A stretch of DNA of 64,000 nucleotides from Pseudocercospora fijiensis CIRAD86 (Eukaryota; Ascomycota; Dothideomycetes; Mycosphaerellales; Mycosphaerellaceae), in NCBI RefSeq assembly GCF_000340215.1, contig NW_006921542.1, positions 63,280 through 127,279 on the forward strand, read 5' to 3'. The notes under the pieces are model-generated. The model saw only the letters and a program-made list of their open reading frames with translations. It did not search any database and was not told the origin of the DNA. Below, one piece after another: positions 34,687-46,310 of this stretch. Made by a program: the position numbers and the translations under genes. Each line of letters starts with the position of its first letter. Position 1 is the first letter of the stretch.

Positions 34687-36339
34687 ATGGCGGCTTTGGC
34701 AAGCGACGACCATCGCCCGACCACACATCTACCAAACGCTGGAGGTATCGTGCCCGGGCCACCCAAACATTTACAGCGCACAACTGACTGGCAGACAGTG
34801 AAGAGGACTCGGCCGCACGAGCACGAACACGAACATCAACTGCCGCGCAAGAGTGCGCGCTTCGAGGCGTCGCAATCGCACGCGCATCACGAGAAGCCTG
34901 CGACAGTCTGTCGGAAGCGATCGAGACCACAGCACGAGACCGAACCAGCGTCGCGCATAGAAGCAGAAGCATCCCATAAGCGGCGCAAGCGACGGCGGGA
35001 ACCTGCCAAAGAGAGTCCAGCGAAACTAGCCTCACGAGGCAGCCACCACGACGACAAGGGCGGCGATCCAATCGCATACTGGGCGGCGTACAAGCGGTGG
35101 CCTCGACAATACTGTGAACAGGGCGGACACATGGAGAAGCACATGCTCGCGCGGAAGAGATCTGTGTCTGGGCGGAGTAAGAATGCCTCAGACGTAGGCT
35201 CTGCAACACGAAGCTCGTCAGACCAGGGCGGTTCGAAGCGCAGTGAATACAGCAGCCAGCGGTACGAAGAACTTCTCGAAACCAAAGGCGTCTTCATGAA
35301 GCTGCCATCGTCCACCAAGGCAAACGAGAAGAGCAGAGAGTTGTGCAAGATTTTGCGTGAAACGGCGCAAGAATATCCTCGAGACACTGGTTTTCGGGAT
35401 GATCTCTTCGAGGCTACATGCAGCGGCATTTACAATCGAAACGAGGCCAGGATCATTCGAGACATCGGCGACCTCATCGTCCCATCTGCAGAAAACCTCG
35501 CAAAGCGGGGCGCAGGACATTTGGAGCGCCTGGTAGAGAGCGTCAATCAAACCTGGGACTGTTCTATTGCCATTACGACTACGCGACCGAAGCCAGACTT
35601 CTCAGTTGGTTTCCGCGAGAAAGCCTTCACGCAAGAGCAGTACAACAAGATGAAGCCATTCCTTGGTGATCGCGACGAGCCATCCAGTTACTTCAAGGCA
35701 ACCTCGTACATGTACTTTCCCTTCCTGACCAGCGAGGTGAAGGCTGGCAATGCACCTCTTGACGTTGCCGACCGCCAGAACGCCCACAGCGCCGCCATTG
35801 CAGTACGAGCGGTGGTGGAGCTGTTCCGGCTCGTCGGACGCGAAGAGGAGCTTCATCGTGAAATTCTTGCCTGGTCCGTCTCGCACCACGATCGCAGCGT
35901 CAGGATACATGGATACTTTGCCGACATTGGCGGCCCAGAACCCACGTACCACCGCCACATGATCCGCGATTTCGGTATTATGGACCAAGACGGGAAGGAG
36001 AAGTGGACAGCATACCAGTTCACGAAGAACGTCTACGACAATTGGATGCCGGAGCACTTTGCTCGAATCTCTTCCGCCATTGACCAGATTCCCGCCCACG
36101 TCAGCTTCTCCGTGTCGAATTCTGACCTGCGCTTCCCCGAGCAGTCGGAATCCGGCTTGTCGCAGGACCTTGGTGCGCAAAGTCTTGCCCAGTCCAGTGC
36201 TGGCTCTGCTTTAGAACATCCTCGAGATGATACTCAGTCGTGTGTCGATCAGGACTTAGTCGCTACGCCTGGAACTTCTGTACATGACGCTGCACTGTTC
36301 AAGAGGCCGCGCAATGCGCGTGGAGAGGAGCGGAAATAA
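34687..36339 (+). CDS. DUF7924-family, PD-(D/E)XK nuclease-like protein, 550 residues
   Basis: Intact frame in a good start context (CAACCATGGC). Residues 1-120 are basic and disordered with a HEHEHEH run and a nuclear-signal-like KRRKRRR at 98-104. Residues 131-144 have YWAAYKRWPRQYCE, a Trp-Pro motif typical of this fungal family. Residues about 215-470 match the conserved core: KPDFSVGF (Asp304), FLTSEVKAG (Glu350, Lys352), ADRQNAHS (361-368), FRLVGREEELHREIL (380-394), TAYQFTKNVYDNWMPEHF (441-458). PD...EXK spacing is that of PD-(D/E)XK nuclease folds, and the residues are all present. This protein family is widespread and multi-copy in ascomycetes; substrate and role are unknown. It is the best-supported gene in island 1 and sits alone between two RIP blocks without any RIP damage. 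Confidence 0.9.
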   Translation: MAALASDDHRPTTHLPNAGGIVPGPPKHLQRTTDWQTVKRTRPHEHEHEHQLPRKSARFEASQSHAHHEKPATVCRKRSRPQHETEPASRIEAEASHKRRKRRREPAKESPAKLASRGSHHDDKGGDPIAYWAAYKRWPRQYCEQGGHMEKHMLARKRSVSGRSKNASDVGSATRSSSDQGGSKRSEYSSQRYEELLETKGVFMKLPSSTKANEKSRELCKILRETAQEYPRDTGFRDDLFEATCSGIYNRNEARIIRDIGDLIVPSAENLAKRGAGHLERLVESVNQTWDCSIAITTTRPKPDFSVGFREKAFTQEQYNKMKPFLGDRDEPSSYFKATSYMYFPFLTSEVKAGNAPLDVADRQNAHSAAIAVRAVVELFRLVGREEELHREILAWSVSHHDRSVRIHGYFADIGGPEPTYHRHMIRDFGIMDQDGKEKWTAYQFTKNVYDNWMPEHFARISSAIDQIPAHVSFSVSNSDLRFPEQSESGLSQDLGAQSLAQSSAGSALEHPRDDTQSCVDQDLVATPGTSVHDAALFKRPRNARGEERK

Positions 36340-36393
36340 ATGCGAGGACGGGGGGGAAAGTTGGCTTTCTTCAAGATTTCTCGGTAGCTCAAT

Positions 36394-36584
36394 TGTAGCG
36401 GCAGACTCAATCTCATATGCAGCGACGGGTTCAGTCTCATTCAGCGAGAGACTCGTTTTCCATTGTAGCGGGAGACTCGATCTCGATTGCAGCGGCAGGC
36501 TTGATCTCGTTTGTAGCAACGGGGTTCAATCTCATTTGTAGCGGCAGGCTCGATCGCATGTGCAGCGACAGGCTCAGTCTCATT
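36394..36584. repeat. 24-bp minisatellite, 8 copies
   Basis: Units of TGTAGCGGCAGGCTCGATCT plus four bases (22-25 bp, mostly 24). Being divisible by three, it makes open 8-residue repeats on both strands, so the local open frames need no gene. It begins 55 bp after the DUF7924-type stop codon. Confidence 0.9.
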
Positions 36585-37430
36585 TGCAATCTTAATGTAT
36601 TTCTCAAAGCTTGTACAGATATCCTCGTTCTTGATCTCGTCTTAATCTCCCTCTCCTTTGCCGTCTCATGCCCCTCGAAGCTTACAGAGAGAGCCTCGTG
36701 CTTTTTGCAGTCCCAATCTCCTTCACCTTTGCCAGCTGATACTCTTTCTCGACTGCAGTCTGAGGCCTGCATCTGCACCTTCGCAGCACAGTCTCGTTCT
36801 CCTTGTCATCTCCTGCGATGGGTGCTTCCTCGGAAGTCGGTCTCGAATCGCGAAGGCAGACGGGAATGCTCGGCGGGTAGGCGGACGCGATTTCAAGGCG
36901 CGTGGGCGTGGGCGTGTGTGTCGTTCATCTGATGTCCCTGCTGGCGTGCATCTGCGATGCCATAGAAGTGTGCTGTGCCAGATTAGATTGTATCTCGCTG
37001 GTCTGGGGGGGAGGACTGCTAACAGTGCCGCGAAGGCATCTTCCACATGGTTACCGCCGGCGGTGTCGAGCTTCAGCACATTGGTTTGTCGGCTTGAACA
37101 CTCAGCGTGCAGGATAGAAGACTCGTGTCAGAGATCGAAGCGACCCAGCGGCCTCGCCCGTTGGATGTGTCGTTCTTCTCTGTCTCGTAGTTCTATTGCT
37201 CGACCCCTCAAGGAGGCGCTGGGATTTGGGGCTGGCCGTGACAACCGAGCGCCAAGCTACGCCCTCCCGAGCCTGAGGCTGTCTCTACGCGCTTACTTCA
37301 TCCTATCGGGGGTTACAGACGCCGTGACAACCAAGCGCCAAGCTACGCCCATCGCAGCAAAAGCAGCCACCACTTCCGGCCCAGGATCCTAGATGCGCAC
37401 AAGAATGCCTCGCTATTCCTAGGCCCGAAG
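36585..37430. other. Intergenic, no convincing gene
   Basis: Contains two right halves of the dispersed palindrome, GTGACAACC-GAGCGCCAAGC at 37,238 and GTGACAACC-AAGCGCCAAGC at 37,324, 86 bp apart. Open frames up to 244 codons on the plus strand show no domain and odd composition, and I treat them as chance. Confidence 0.5.
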
Positions 37431-37600
37431 CAGCAACGACATGCTCTCGCCACGGCACCGAAATCATAAATCTCTCCCCAAGGTTTTCACCGATGCTACC
37501 AAATCGCTACCAAAGAAGCGAGAAGGCAACAGAGCGCTCCGCCAGCGCTTGTGCCTCGCGATCCTCGTGCACATCCTATGCGGCTTCCACCGCTTCCTAG

Positions 37601-37813
37601 AACGGGCCCGAGCAGACGACCGATGAGCCCAAGCACACAAACAATCCGAAGCTGCCAGCGCCGGGGAAGGCCGTGAAAAAACAAGCGCAGACGAAAGCAG
37701 AAACATCTACGGCATTGTACGAAATCGAGAAGATCGTACGCCAAACAACGACGGCAAAGGGCGAGCTCCCATTCAAATTGCTGGGAAGTTGGAGGTACGC
37801 CTTGCCTTATTGC
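37601..37813 (+). pseudogene. Possible isolated exon, gene remnant
   Basis: An open stretch bounded by a good acceptor (CCGCTTCCTAG, ending 37,600) and a donor GTAAGA at 37,814 encodes NGPEQTTDEPK, then a Lys-rich part and TALYEIEKIV, GELPFKLLGSW. Codon use is gene-like. YEIEKIV faintly recalls the start of a chromodomain, but too little remains to say so. The downstream side is minisatellite, so the rest of the gene is missing or was never there. Confidence 0.3.
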
Positions 37814-37830
37814 GTAAGATGATGGTCAAG

Positions 37831-38250
37831 TAGCAGAATGTCATAGTTGGCCACTTGATGGCCTGGGCATGGGGTGGACTGAGAAGACGAGGATATCGTG
37901 GCAGAATGTCGGATTCGGCGACTTGGTGTGTTGGTAATGAGATGGACTGGAATGTTGAGGATGGCGTGGTAGAATGTCCGGGTTGGCCGCTTGATGGCCT
38001 GGGCATAGGATGGACTAAGAAGATGAGGACATTGTAGCAGAGTGTCGGGTTCGGCGACTTGGTGTGTTGGTAATGAGATGGACTGAAAAGATAAGGATGG
38101 CGTGGTACAATGTCCGGGTTGGCCGCTTGATGGCCTGGGAATGGGATGGACTGAGAAGATAAGGACATTGTAGCAGAATGTCGGGTTCGGCGACTTGATA
38201 GCTTAGAGATGGGATGGACTGAGAGGATGAAGATGTCGAAGACACCTGCG
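37831..38250. repeat. 68-bp minisatellite with alternating units
   Basis: TGGACT recurs at 37,875, 37,943, 38,011, 38,079, 38,147 and 38,215, exactly 68 bp apart. Neighbouring units alternate between two types (GTCGGGTTCGGCGACTTG and GTCCGGGTTGGCCGCTTG), giving a 136-bp higher-order period. Confidence 0.95.
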
Positions 38251-38359
38251 CGGCTTTCATAGGATGAGCGAGCACTTTCTCGGCACTATATGACGTGTGT
38301 TCTCCTTCTTTCCAGACAGCAGCCTGGTCCGCGACCCGAAATCAAAGCGAGACTGTTCT

Positions 38360-41300
38360 TTCGTCTAGATCGAGGCCTTCTTCCCTAAGCGTATTTTCGA
38401 TATAGTGCTTTTAGTCTAGTAGTATAGACCCGTCGGCTTCTCTCTCGATTCGTACGCCTAGTATAAACTTAGCGGGCCCTAGATCTCTTATTTCGAACCT
38501 CTTCGTAAGCCCGTCTTTTAGTAGTTTGGTCTCCGCTTCTATCTTCGCTAGTATAATAAGATCGTCGACGTATAGCGCGACTATTATCGTATAGTCGCGA
38601 TTAACGAAGACCGATTAATCCGCGGGTATAGCGTAGAGGTCGTATTCTTCGAAGAAAGCCGTAATAGTCTTATTCTAAACTCGTCCGGATTGTTTTAGTC
38701 CTAGTACTCCTTTTAGAAGTTTAAGTACTTTATTAGTTTCGGGAACATCTAGGCCCTCCGGGATAGCTAGATAGACTTCCTCCGTTAGTTCTCTAAGTAG
38801 ATAGGTACTTACTACGTCTATCTAGAATATAGTAAGTCCTTTAATAGCGGCGATAGCTAGGAGAAGGCGTAGGCTTTCGAGACGTATTACCGGAGAGAAC
38901 GTCTTAAAGTAATCGATTCTATAGCGTTACGTAAAGCCCTTTCCTACTAATCTCGCCTTAAATTTGTCGATTTGTCCGTTCGGTAGTATTTTTACTTTAA
39001 AAATCTATTTCGGAGTAATAACGTTTATTTGCCCTTTTCCGTTCTTTAGCTTAGAATAGTCGACGATCTCGTAGGTATTATTAGCCGTTAAGGACTCTAT
39101 ATATTCTTTAATAGCGTCTCTCTATTATCGGGAGTAAGGGCCGCTAATAGCTTCCGTATAGGTCTCGGGAATAGGTATTTCGAAAGCTTTTCGATAGTCG
39201 ACTTTTAGAGCTACTAGTCCTATCTCGTCCCTTAGTCTCTTCGGGACTTTAGATACCCTTATAGACCTTCGTAATTCTCCTTCGTTTATATTTGAATCTA
39301 TAGAAGACGGTTCTCGAGTTGTTCTATCGTCGTCGTTATTTAAACCGTCGTCTTCGTCTTACGGTTTTAGAGTATTATCTTCGGCTTTAGAGTCTCCCTC
39401 TACTTCTTCTCCCTCTACTTCTCGAGACTCTCCTTTATCTAGGAGATCGATATCTCCGTCGTCGTTATCCGTAATAGGCCGTAGGGTAGGTAGCTCTTCT
39501 CCGGATAGTAGGCTACTTTCCTTAGTCGATTCGTCGAATTTAACGCTAGTATAGATCCTAATAGCGTCTGTTTTAGGATTATAGATCCTATACTATCTTA
39601 TAGACTTCGTATATCCGACGAAGATTCCCGGGAATGCCGTCTTTTCTAGCTTGTCTTTCCTTTTCTCTTTAGGAATAAATAGATAGGCTAGGTAGCCGAA
39701 TACCCGTAAGTATTCTCGGCTAGGCTTTCTTCCGGTATAGCGCTCCTCGGGAGTTATATCTCCTCCTTTTATAAATAGCCTATTATATAAATAGGTAACT
39801 ATATAGGCCGCTTTACCCTAAAATCGTTTAGGTAATCCGGACCCTTCTAAAGCTGCCCGTACCTTAGTTATAATAGTACGGTTTTGTCTCTCTACTACTC
39901 TGTTTTGTTCTAGAGTATAGGGCGTCGTCGTTTAGATTCGTAGTCCTAGATAGGCCTTAACAGCTTTAATAAGCTCCGGAGCGTTATCGATTCTTACGGC
40001 CTTTAGTTTCCTCCCGGTTTCGAGTTCGGCCTCGTTTTTCTAAGCCTTAAATGCTTCGTATACGTCGCTTCTATAGCGAGTAAGACAGATATCTAACCGT
40101 CTCGTAGCGTCGTCCGTAATCGTTAGTATATACCTATTTCCTTCTAAGGTATTATACTTATACGTATCCTAAAAATCGATATATACCCTATCTAGGTAAT
40201 AATCTGCTTTTTCGGTTTCTTCTTAACTTTATCGTCTATCGAACTTCGTAGTAATATAAGTCTCGTAACACTTATTTAACGTCGAAAGCTCTAGGACTCC
40301 TAGTAGTACTTTATATACGTTTCGTTGTTTTTCGTCCCCCGGATATCCTAGGCGTCGGTACTAAAGTAGCGTAGTACCTTTAGTCGTAAGAGTAACTACT
40401 CTCGAAGTCCCGATAGATCCGGGTTCCTTTTAAATATAGGACCTCCCGACGCGTACTCCTCTTACTAGTTCTTCGTTTCCTCTTCGAAATATAGCCTCTT
40501 CTTTAGTAAATAGAGCCGTAATACCTCGTTCCTAGCGTTAGCTTATCGAAAGCAGGTTATAACCGATCTCGGGTACGTATATAACGTCCGGAATCGTAGT
40601 TAGAATTCCCTTAAACTAGACGAAGATTATACCGGACCCTATAACCTTTATTATTTTACCGTTCGCTAGAGTAACTTTTCCGGTTATATCCTTATAGTCC
40701 GTAAAGTAGTTCTTATCGTTTAATATATATCTAGTATATCTAGAGTCTAGGATCTAATCCCCTTTATTAGATAGTCGAGTCGTAGAATCGATAGCCGTCT
40801 AAGCCGCGATCTTTAATTCCTCCTTATTATTCTCTTAGACTTTTCCGTTCTTTTAGTCCTATTTATACTTCCTATAGTCCCGTTTAAAGTACCCGACCTT
40901 TTAGTAATAGTAATACGTCTTTCCTTTAGCTTTATTAGGTATATTAGGCGTATTACCCTTCTTTCCGTTACTAGCCTTATCTTTTACCGCTTCCTTAGTA
41001 TATCGGGCTACTACTTTATCGCTTTTAGAAGTAGTAATAGTATATTTAACGTCCCGTAGTCGTTAAACTAGTTCCTTATAGGAAAGAGTAGATAAACTAG
41101 CCGCCTTTAAGGCAAATACGGTAGACGAATACTCTTCTCCTAAAGACGAAATTAGGACTACCTTCTTAGAGGCCTCCGAGGGAACTTCGTCTTTATCCGC
41201 GGCCTTAATCTCGGATTAGATTTGCGTAAGAGCTAAAGCCGTAGTATCGATATCCTTAAGAGCTTTAAAGGAATAGAAACGGGAGAGTAGCGTCGAAACC

Positions 41301-42079
41301 TATTCCTTTATCGATACCTCGCTTACTTCCTTTATCTTATCGATTACCTCCTTAGTCGTACGTAGTCCTAGGGGGTATATACGCTTATCCCCGGCCGTAG
41401 ACTTACTAAACGTAACCGCTTTTACGTCTTCTTCTTTAGCCTCTCTTGCTTTAGCCGAATCTTAGCTTATAGATTCCGGTATACCGTTCCTAAACTTCTA
41501 AAGGCCTTATCCGGATAAATAATCTTAAATTAGATCGATCTAGATAGTATCGTTCTTAGTAGTAAGTTGCGGAATTCCCTTTACCGCGCTAATAGTCGTC
41601 TCGGTAGTAGATAACTTTATCGTTAGATTTCTTAACCCGTACTAGTCGTATCGTTAATATTTCTAGATCTTTAAATTCGTATTAATCGGTTCTTTTCGCC
41701 TATAGACCGGCGTCTATAGCGGAGTAATAACCGTTATCTTATTATTATTCAAACTTAGTCGCTTTTTTGATTTATAGAGTAACGTCGGATAAGGTTTAAG
41801 CTTGCGTGAGCGGTTTACTAGATCGGGTAATTTCTCGAACTTTCTCGTGAAATTCTTTATTTACGTTCCGGGCTTATAACTATTATAATTGTTATAGATA
41901 AGCGGTAAACGGATAGAATTGCTTGCTATTTAAACAAAGTACTTACTAGCTACTTATATACCCTAATACTAAGAATTACAAGCTATTTCTAGACCGTAAG
42001 TAAATAAACCTAAAGATTCCTTCTCCTTCCGTTTGCTTATAAATCTAACTAGACTCGTACATTCTCGAGTATTCTAATA
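38360..42079 (-). pseudogene. Copia (Ty1) relic, 5' LTR to RT, minus strand
   Basis: Minus-strand reading from about 42,079: an LTR start (TATTAGAATACTCGAG, with TG mutated to TA), a gag with a degraded zinc knuckle, integrase core (VRIDNAPELIK-like and NRTIITKVRAAL), then reverse transcriptase with LYVDDLI near 38,590-38,570. The element stops abruptly at about 38,360, at the island border, with RNase H and 3' LTR missing. It is homologous to, and faces away from, the copy at 47,756-51,170. RIP stops throughout. Confidence 0.85.
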
Positions 42080-43399
42080 TTAACTATTAATTACTAATAA
42101 TCGCTAGTTACTATAATATATATAACTACGATTATAATTCTAGACTAAGTAATTAGCAACTATAATTAGTAATTAGTCCTTTATTTTAAGGCAATACTAG
42201 GGTATATATTATACCTATAGAAGGTATTAAATTTGTACTCTTTCCTCCTATTTCTATAGATAATAATATATCTAAAATAGGGCACTTCTATTAAGAGGTA
42301 AGTAAGTAGAATATTAGTATACGAGTTGGCTAATTTAGATAGGTTACTAAGTCTATGTCTTCGTAAGAGGAAGACCTCTTACAACCGCTAGTATAGACTT
42401 CTAACTAGTTAACTAAAGCCTTCTTAGTACTATAAAACTATTACCTATAGTTATTACTAAGGGATATACTAGCGACTTATCTAACTCTTAACTAAACCGA
42501 CTATTATATTACTCCTACTTAGCTATACTTCTAATAAGCCGGTATACTATCCTTTGTTAGATAAGTAGTATAGATATTAGATAGACTTCGAGTAGTATAT
42601 CGGAAAGGCGGAATAAGAGGACTTATAGTTACTATACCGGAGGGTTATAAGGAAGACGATAAAGAGCCTTCGGTATATATTAGAGATCGTTTAAAGGGCC
42701 GGGGAATACTAGGAGCGTATATCTAATAGTATTTAACGAGTTAGTAAGGGTATAGAATATAAAGGAAGGTATATAGCGCTAGGTTCTCGTCGCTACTTTA
42801 AGTTTAGTAGAAAACTATACCTTTATTTAGAAGGGTGCTTTCTTAGGCTAAAATCGTAGTATCTAATATAGTAGACGTTATTTAAGGATAGAATCGATAG
42901 GGTTCTCTACTATCTAATCGATAGTAACGATACTAACGGCGGTAGTAAGGTTATTATTATTAAATAAGTATAATTAGTCGTAGATATTACTATTAGAGCT
43001 TACTATCGCACCTATCTATTACGTTATATTAGCCCTTTAGGGTCTAGCTAGGCCTAATAGATAAGCTTCGCTAAGTATAGACGGGAAGGTTTAGATAACT
43101 TAGCCGTACGCTAGGAAACTTAAATCTCGATATTTATAGTTTAGTTTAAGATAATAATATCTTCAATATACGAGATAACCTATATAAGAAGTATAAACTA
43201 ACTTAGAAAGTACTAGAAAATTACGTAAATACCTAAGTATCGATATTAGAAAACGAGCCGCTAGATTATATACTATTCTATAAAGATTCGAGCGATCTAG
43301 GCGATCTTCTATCCTCCGAAGCTAATAAAGCACTGTCTCTAATACTAGACGAGGATACCTTATTACTTTAATCTTCTAATTCTATACGGCTATCTACCT
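42080..43399. other. Left flank of the central hAT relic
   Basis: AT-rich TAATTACTAATTA-like subterminal repeats at about 42,085-42,180, recalled in inverse form at 45,640-45,735. Otherwise degraded coding-like DNA I cannot name. Confidence 0.4.
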
Positions 43400-45535
43400 C
43401 GTACTCCTCGAATACAGTATAGCCGATACCTACGCCTACGGTTACCGAGTTAAAGAAACGTAGAAAAGGTAAGAATTAGCTAGATCTCTTATCTAGCGTT
43501 ATAGGCGTATACGAGGGTACTAAAAGATAGAGAGCCTTTGAAGGTCGATAGAGGTAGGTAGAAGGTATTCTACTATATATACTATAACGATAACGATCCT
43601 AATCGGTACGCGTCTAGTTCTAGTAATACGCCCTAGTACCTAGCTAAGAAGCACTTTATATTCGTCGGTATTAAGAAACGGAAGCTTAAAGATACCTATT
43701 CGAAGTAGACGAAGATTAATATCTTAGCGCTATAGAAAAAGCAACGCTCTATTAAGTCGGATTAGACTATAAATATACTTAAAGTCGCCGCGGGTAGGGA
43801 CGGGTTTAGATACACCCTCGCTCGCTTTATTATAGCTAATAGTATTACTTATACTACGCTAGTTACGAAGGGATTTAGGGACCTTATAAGTTATAATAAC
43901 GGTTAATCTATATATAGAAGAGGTTCTTCTTAAGAGCTATACTTTACTATTTCCTCGTGTTCTGTATAGCTTCGAGAGCTATTAAGAAGGGGTTAAAGGA
44001 GTACTATTAGTAGCGCTTTGTTATATTTACTTTTATAGTAATACGTAGATGTCTTAGTATAGCTTTAAGTTCTTCTAAGCCGTTTATTGCTAGTATATTA
44101 ACGTATAGGGCCGCCTAGTCTTAATACTACTAGACTTGCTATAAATTCTACTAAGCTCTTGTACTAGTAACTTCCTTACTAAGAGTATCCTACCTTGCTT
44201 TTTAACCTTCGAGATAGCTAAAAAATCTAGATAGATAACGACTAATAGCGGCTCTAATAACAATATACTAAGTATCGCTATTAAGCGCTTTATAGACTCG
44301 TAAGGCTACTCGTAGAAGAACCGCCGCCTCCGCTCTATTAGCTATATTCTTAACTATATAACTATAGCCTTTATATTTGCTAAGGACGTAGAGGCTACTA
44401 AGAGTAAGGACTTTAACTGAGTACCTAGTAACTATAGCGATAGCGTTTTAATCTCGAAGTAGCTCGATAGAGATATTAAGTCCTTTATTAAATAAGGTCT
44501 ACTATAACGGTTATTAGTACTCGCTTGGTTTCTATATAAGAGCGATAATAACAATATCTTCTAAGAGGTCTAGAAGGCCTAGCTATAACTACTATATTTA
44601 GGACTAAAGATCCCCGGTAAAATACGCTAGAATAGATAGCTTCTAATAATAGAAGAGGCTATTTAAACTAGGCTAATCTTAAAGATCTTCTTCGATAGAA
44701 TGCCGTACCTATACGAGTTTAGCTTAGCCGACGACGACTAGAAGGTCCTTCCCTATATACGGAAGTTTCTTAGTCTATTTAAGGAGGGTGCTTCCTAGCT
44801 CTAAGGCTATATAATTATACTCGATATTTATTAAGAGTCTATAGAATACCTAAGAAGCTACTTTATACGCTTAGCTAGTAACAATACCTACCGTAAGGTC
44901 CTTATTAGGTATATTAATGTAGCTAGAGTAGTATTCGATAAGTACTACGACCTTAACTAGAAGAGTCCTCTCTACGTTACTATAGTCTTACTATATCTAA
45001 GACGACGAGTTACCTAGCTTAGAGGCCGCTCTACGATAGATATAGACACTACCTTATTATAGTCTATAGCGCTTTAGAAGGACTATAAGACACGCTTAAG
45101 ACGTAGCCGTTAACTACTATCTACGCTATAGCGCTTGCTTAAAGGACTGTCGGACCTTTAGCGCTAGCAAATTAAGTACTAAACTAACCTGGTTGCTGCT
45201 AATTAGGACCTCTTCGAAGCCTTTATTTATACTAGTCTAATAGCACTCCTACTAGTTAGCCTCGAGAAGCTAGTTATAATAAGTCCTATTAACTAGTAGA
45301 TTTAATAGCGGAAGAGCTACGATCTAGCGTTATAGCAACTAGTTATTACTATATTATTAGTATTTACTATATCCGCTAAGTCCGAGAGGACTTTTAGTAT
45401 AAGCCGCTATACTACTAGATAGGACCGTATACGTATAAGTAGTAACTATATTCGTATAAACGAGTACTCGAAGAATTAGATAAGAATAGGTATTACTAAG
45501 GTACTATTAGAATTAGCCGTACTAGAAGAGATAGA
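43400..45535 (+). pseudogene. hAT transposase relic between the Copia copies
   Basis: Plus-strand frame with KKHFIFVGIKKRKLKDTYSK near 43,640-43,700 and, at 45,355-45,480, the hAT dimerisation motif ISAKSERTFSISRYTTR.DR followed by ISSNYIRINEYSKN. The central part holds acidic and Trp-to-stop positions as expected for RIP. Probable element limits are about 42,080-45,735 from the inverted AT-rich ends, but no target duplication was confirmed. Confidence 0.75.
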
Positions 45536-45889
45536 AGAAGGTGGACTATTACTAGACTTATACTTAGTCTTAGGCGCTATCGATAGTAACGACCGCCTAT
45601 AAATCTACCTCCTTCTTAACCCTAAGTATTACTATAGATACTAATTATATAATTACGTAATTATAATTACTTATTACTTACTTATTATTAACTATAATTA
45701 TAATTATAGGCGCTAACTAGTAAGTACTTAGTAATTAACTTCTATTCGAATACTATTCCTCGATACGTCGTAACCTCGGATACGATACTATTTTATACTA
45801 GATCCGTTTTAGTATAAAATTTTAGATTATATTAGTAGTATCGTTAGAAATATTATTACTAATATTCTAAAGTTAGAACTCCTACTATC

Positions 45890-46310
45890 TAATCAAGTTC
45901 GGGTATTATAACTTAGTTACCCCTCGGTTATTACGATTTTAGTAATAACCGAGCGTTAGGCTATTACTTATTATAGTATACCTTCCTATAAAGCTCGCCT
46001 ATTATCCCGATCTCGTAATAACTAAGTCTTAAAGGCGTAATACTTAGTACGATATACCTTCCTATAGAGGTTATTAGCTATTATAGATTTCGTAATAACT
46101 AAGTACCTAGTATACTACCTTTCTATAAAGTCCGTCGCTTATTACAATCTTAGTAATACCTAATCCTTAATATAAAATACCTAGTACGATACAATTTCTC
46201 CTAAATTTCGTTAATTATTACGACTCTAGCGATAACTAAGCGCCTAGCCGTAACCTTTATAACGATATACTATCTCGGAAAGTTTCTCCGTTCTCGTAGT
46301 TCTAGTTATA
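45890..46310. repeat. RIP-mutated tandem array of the 8-7-8 palindrome
   Basis: Five palindromes with 8-bp arms and a 7-bp centre at 45,927-45,949 (12-bp perfect arms, 45,923-45,953), 46,000-46,022, 46,077-46,099, 46,138-46,160 and 46,214-46,236. Right arms start 73, 77, 61 and 76 bp apart. Between them lies ATACCTTCCTATAAAG-like text. Arms read GTTATTAC/GTAATAAC, which is what GTTGTCAC/GTGACAAC becomes after RIP on both strands. Confidence 0.9.

Noticed and set aside
36658..37392. 244-codon plus-strand open frame
   Set aside because: No domain, irregular codon use and it contains both 37.2-37.3 kb half-palindromes.
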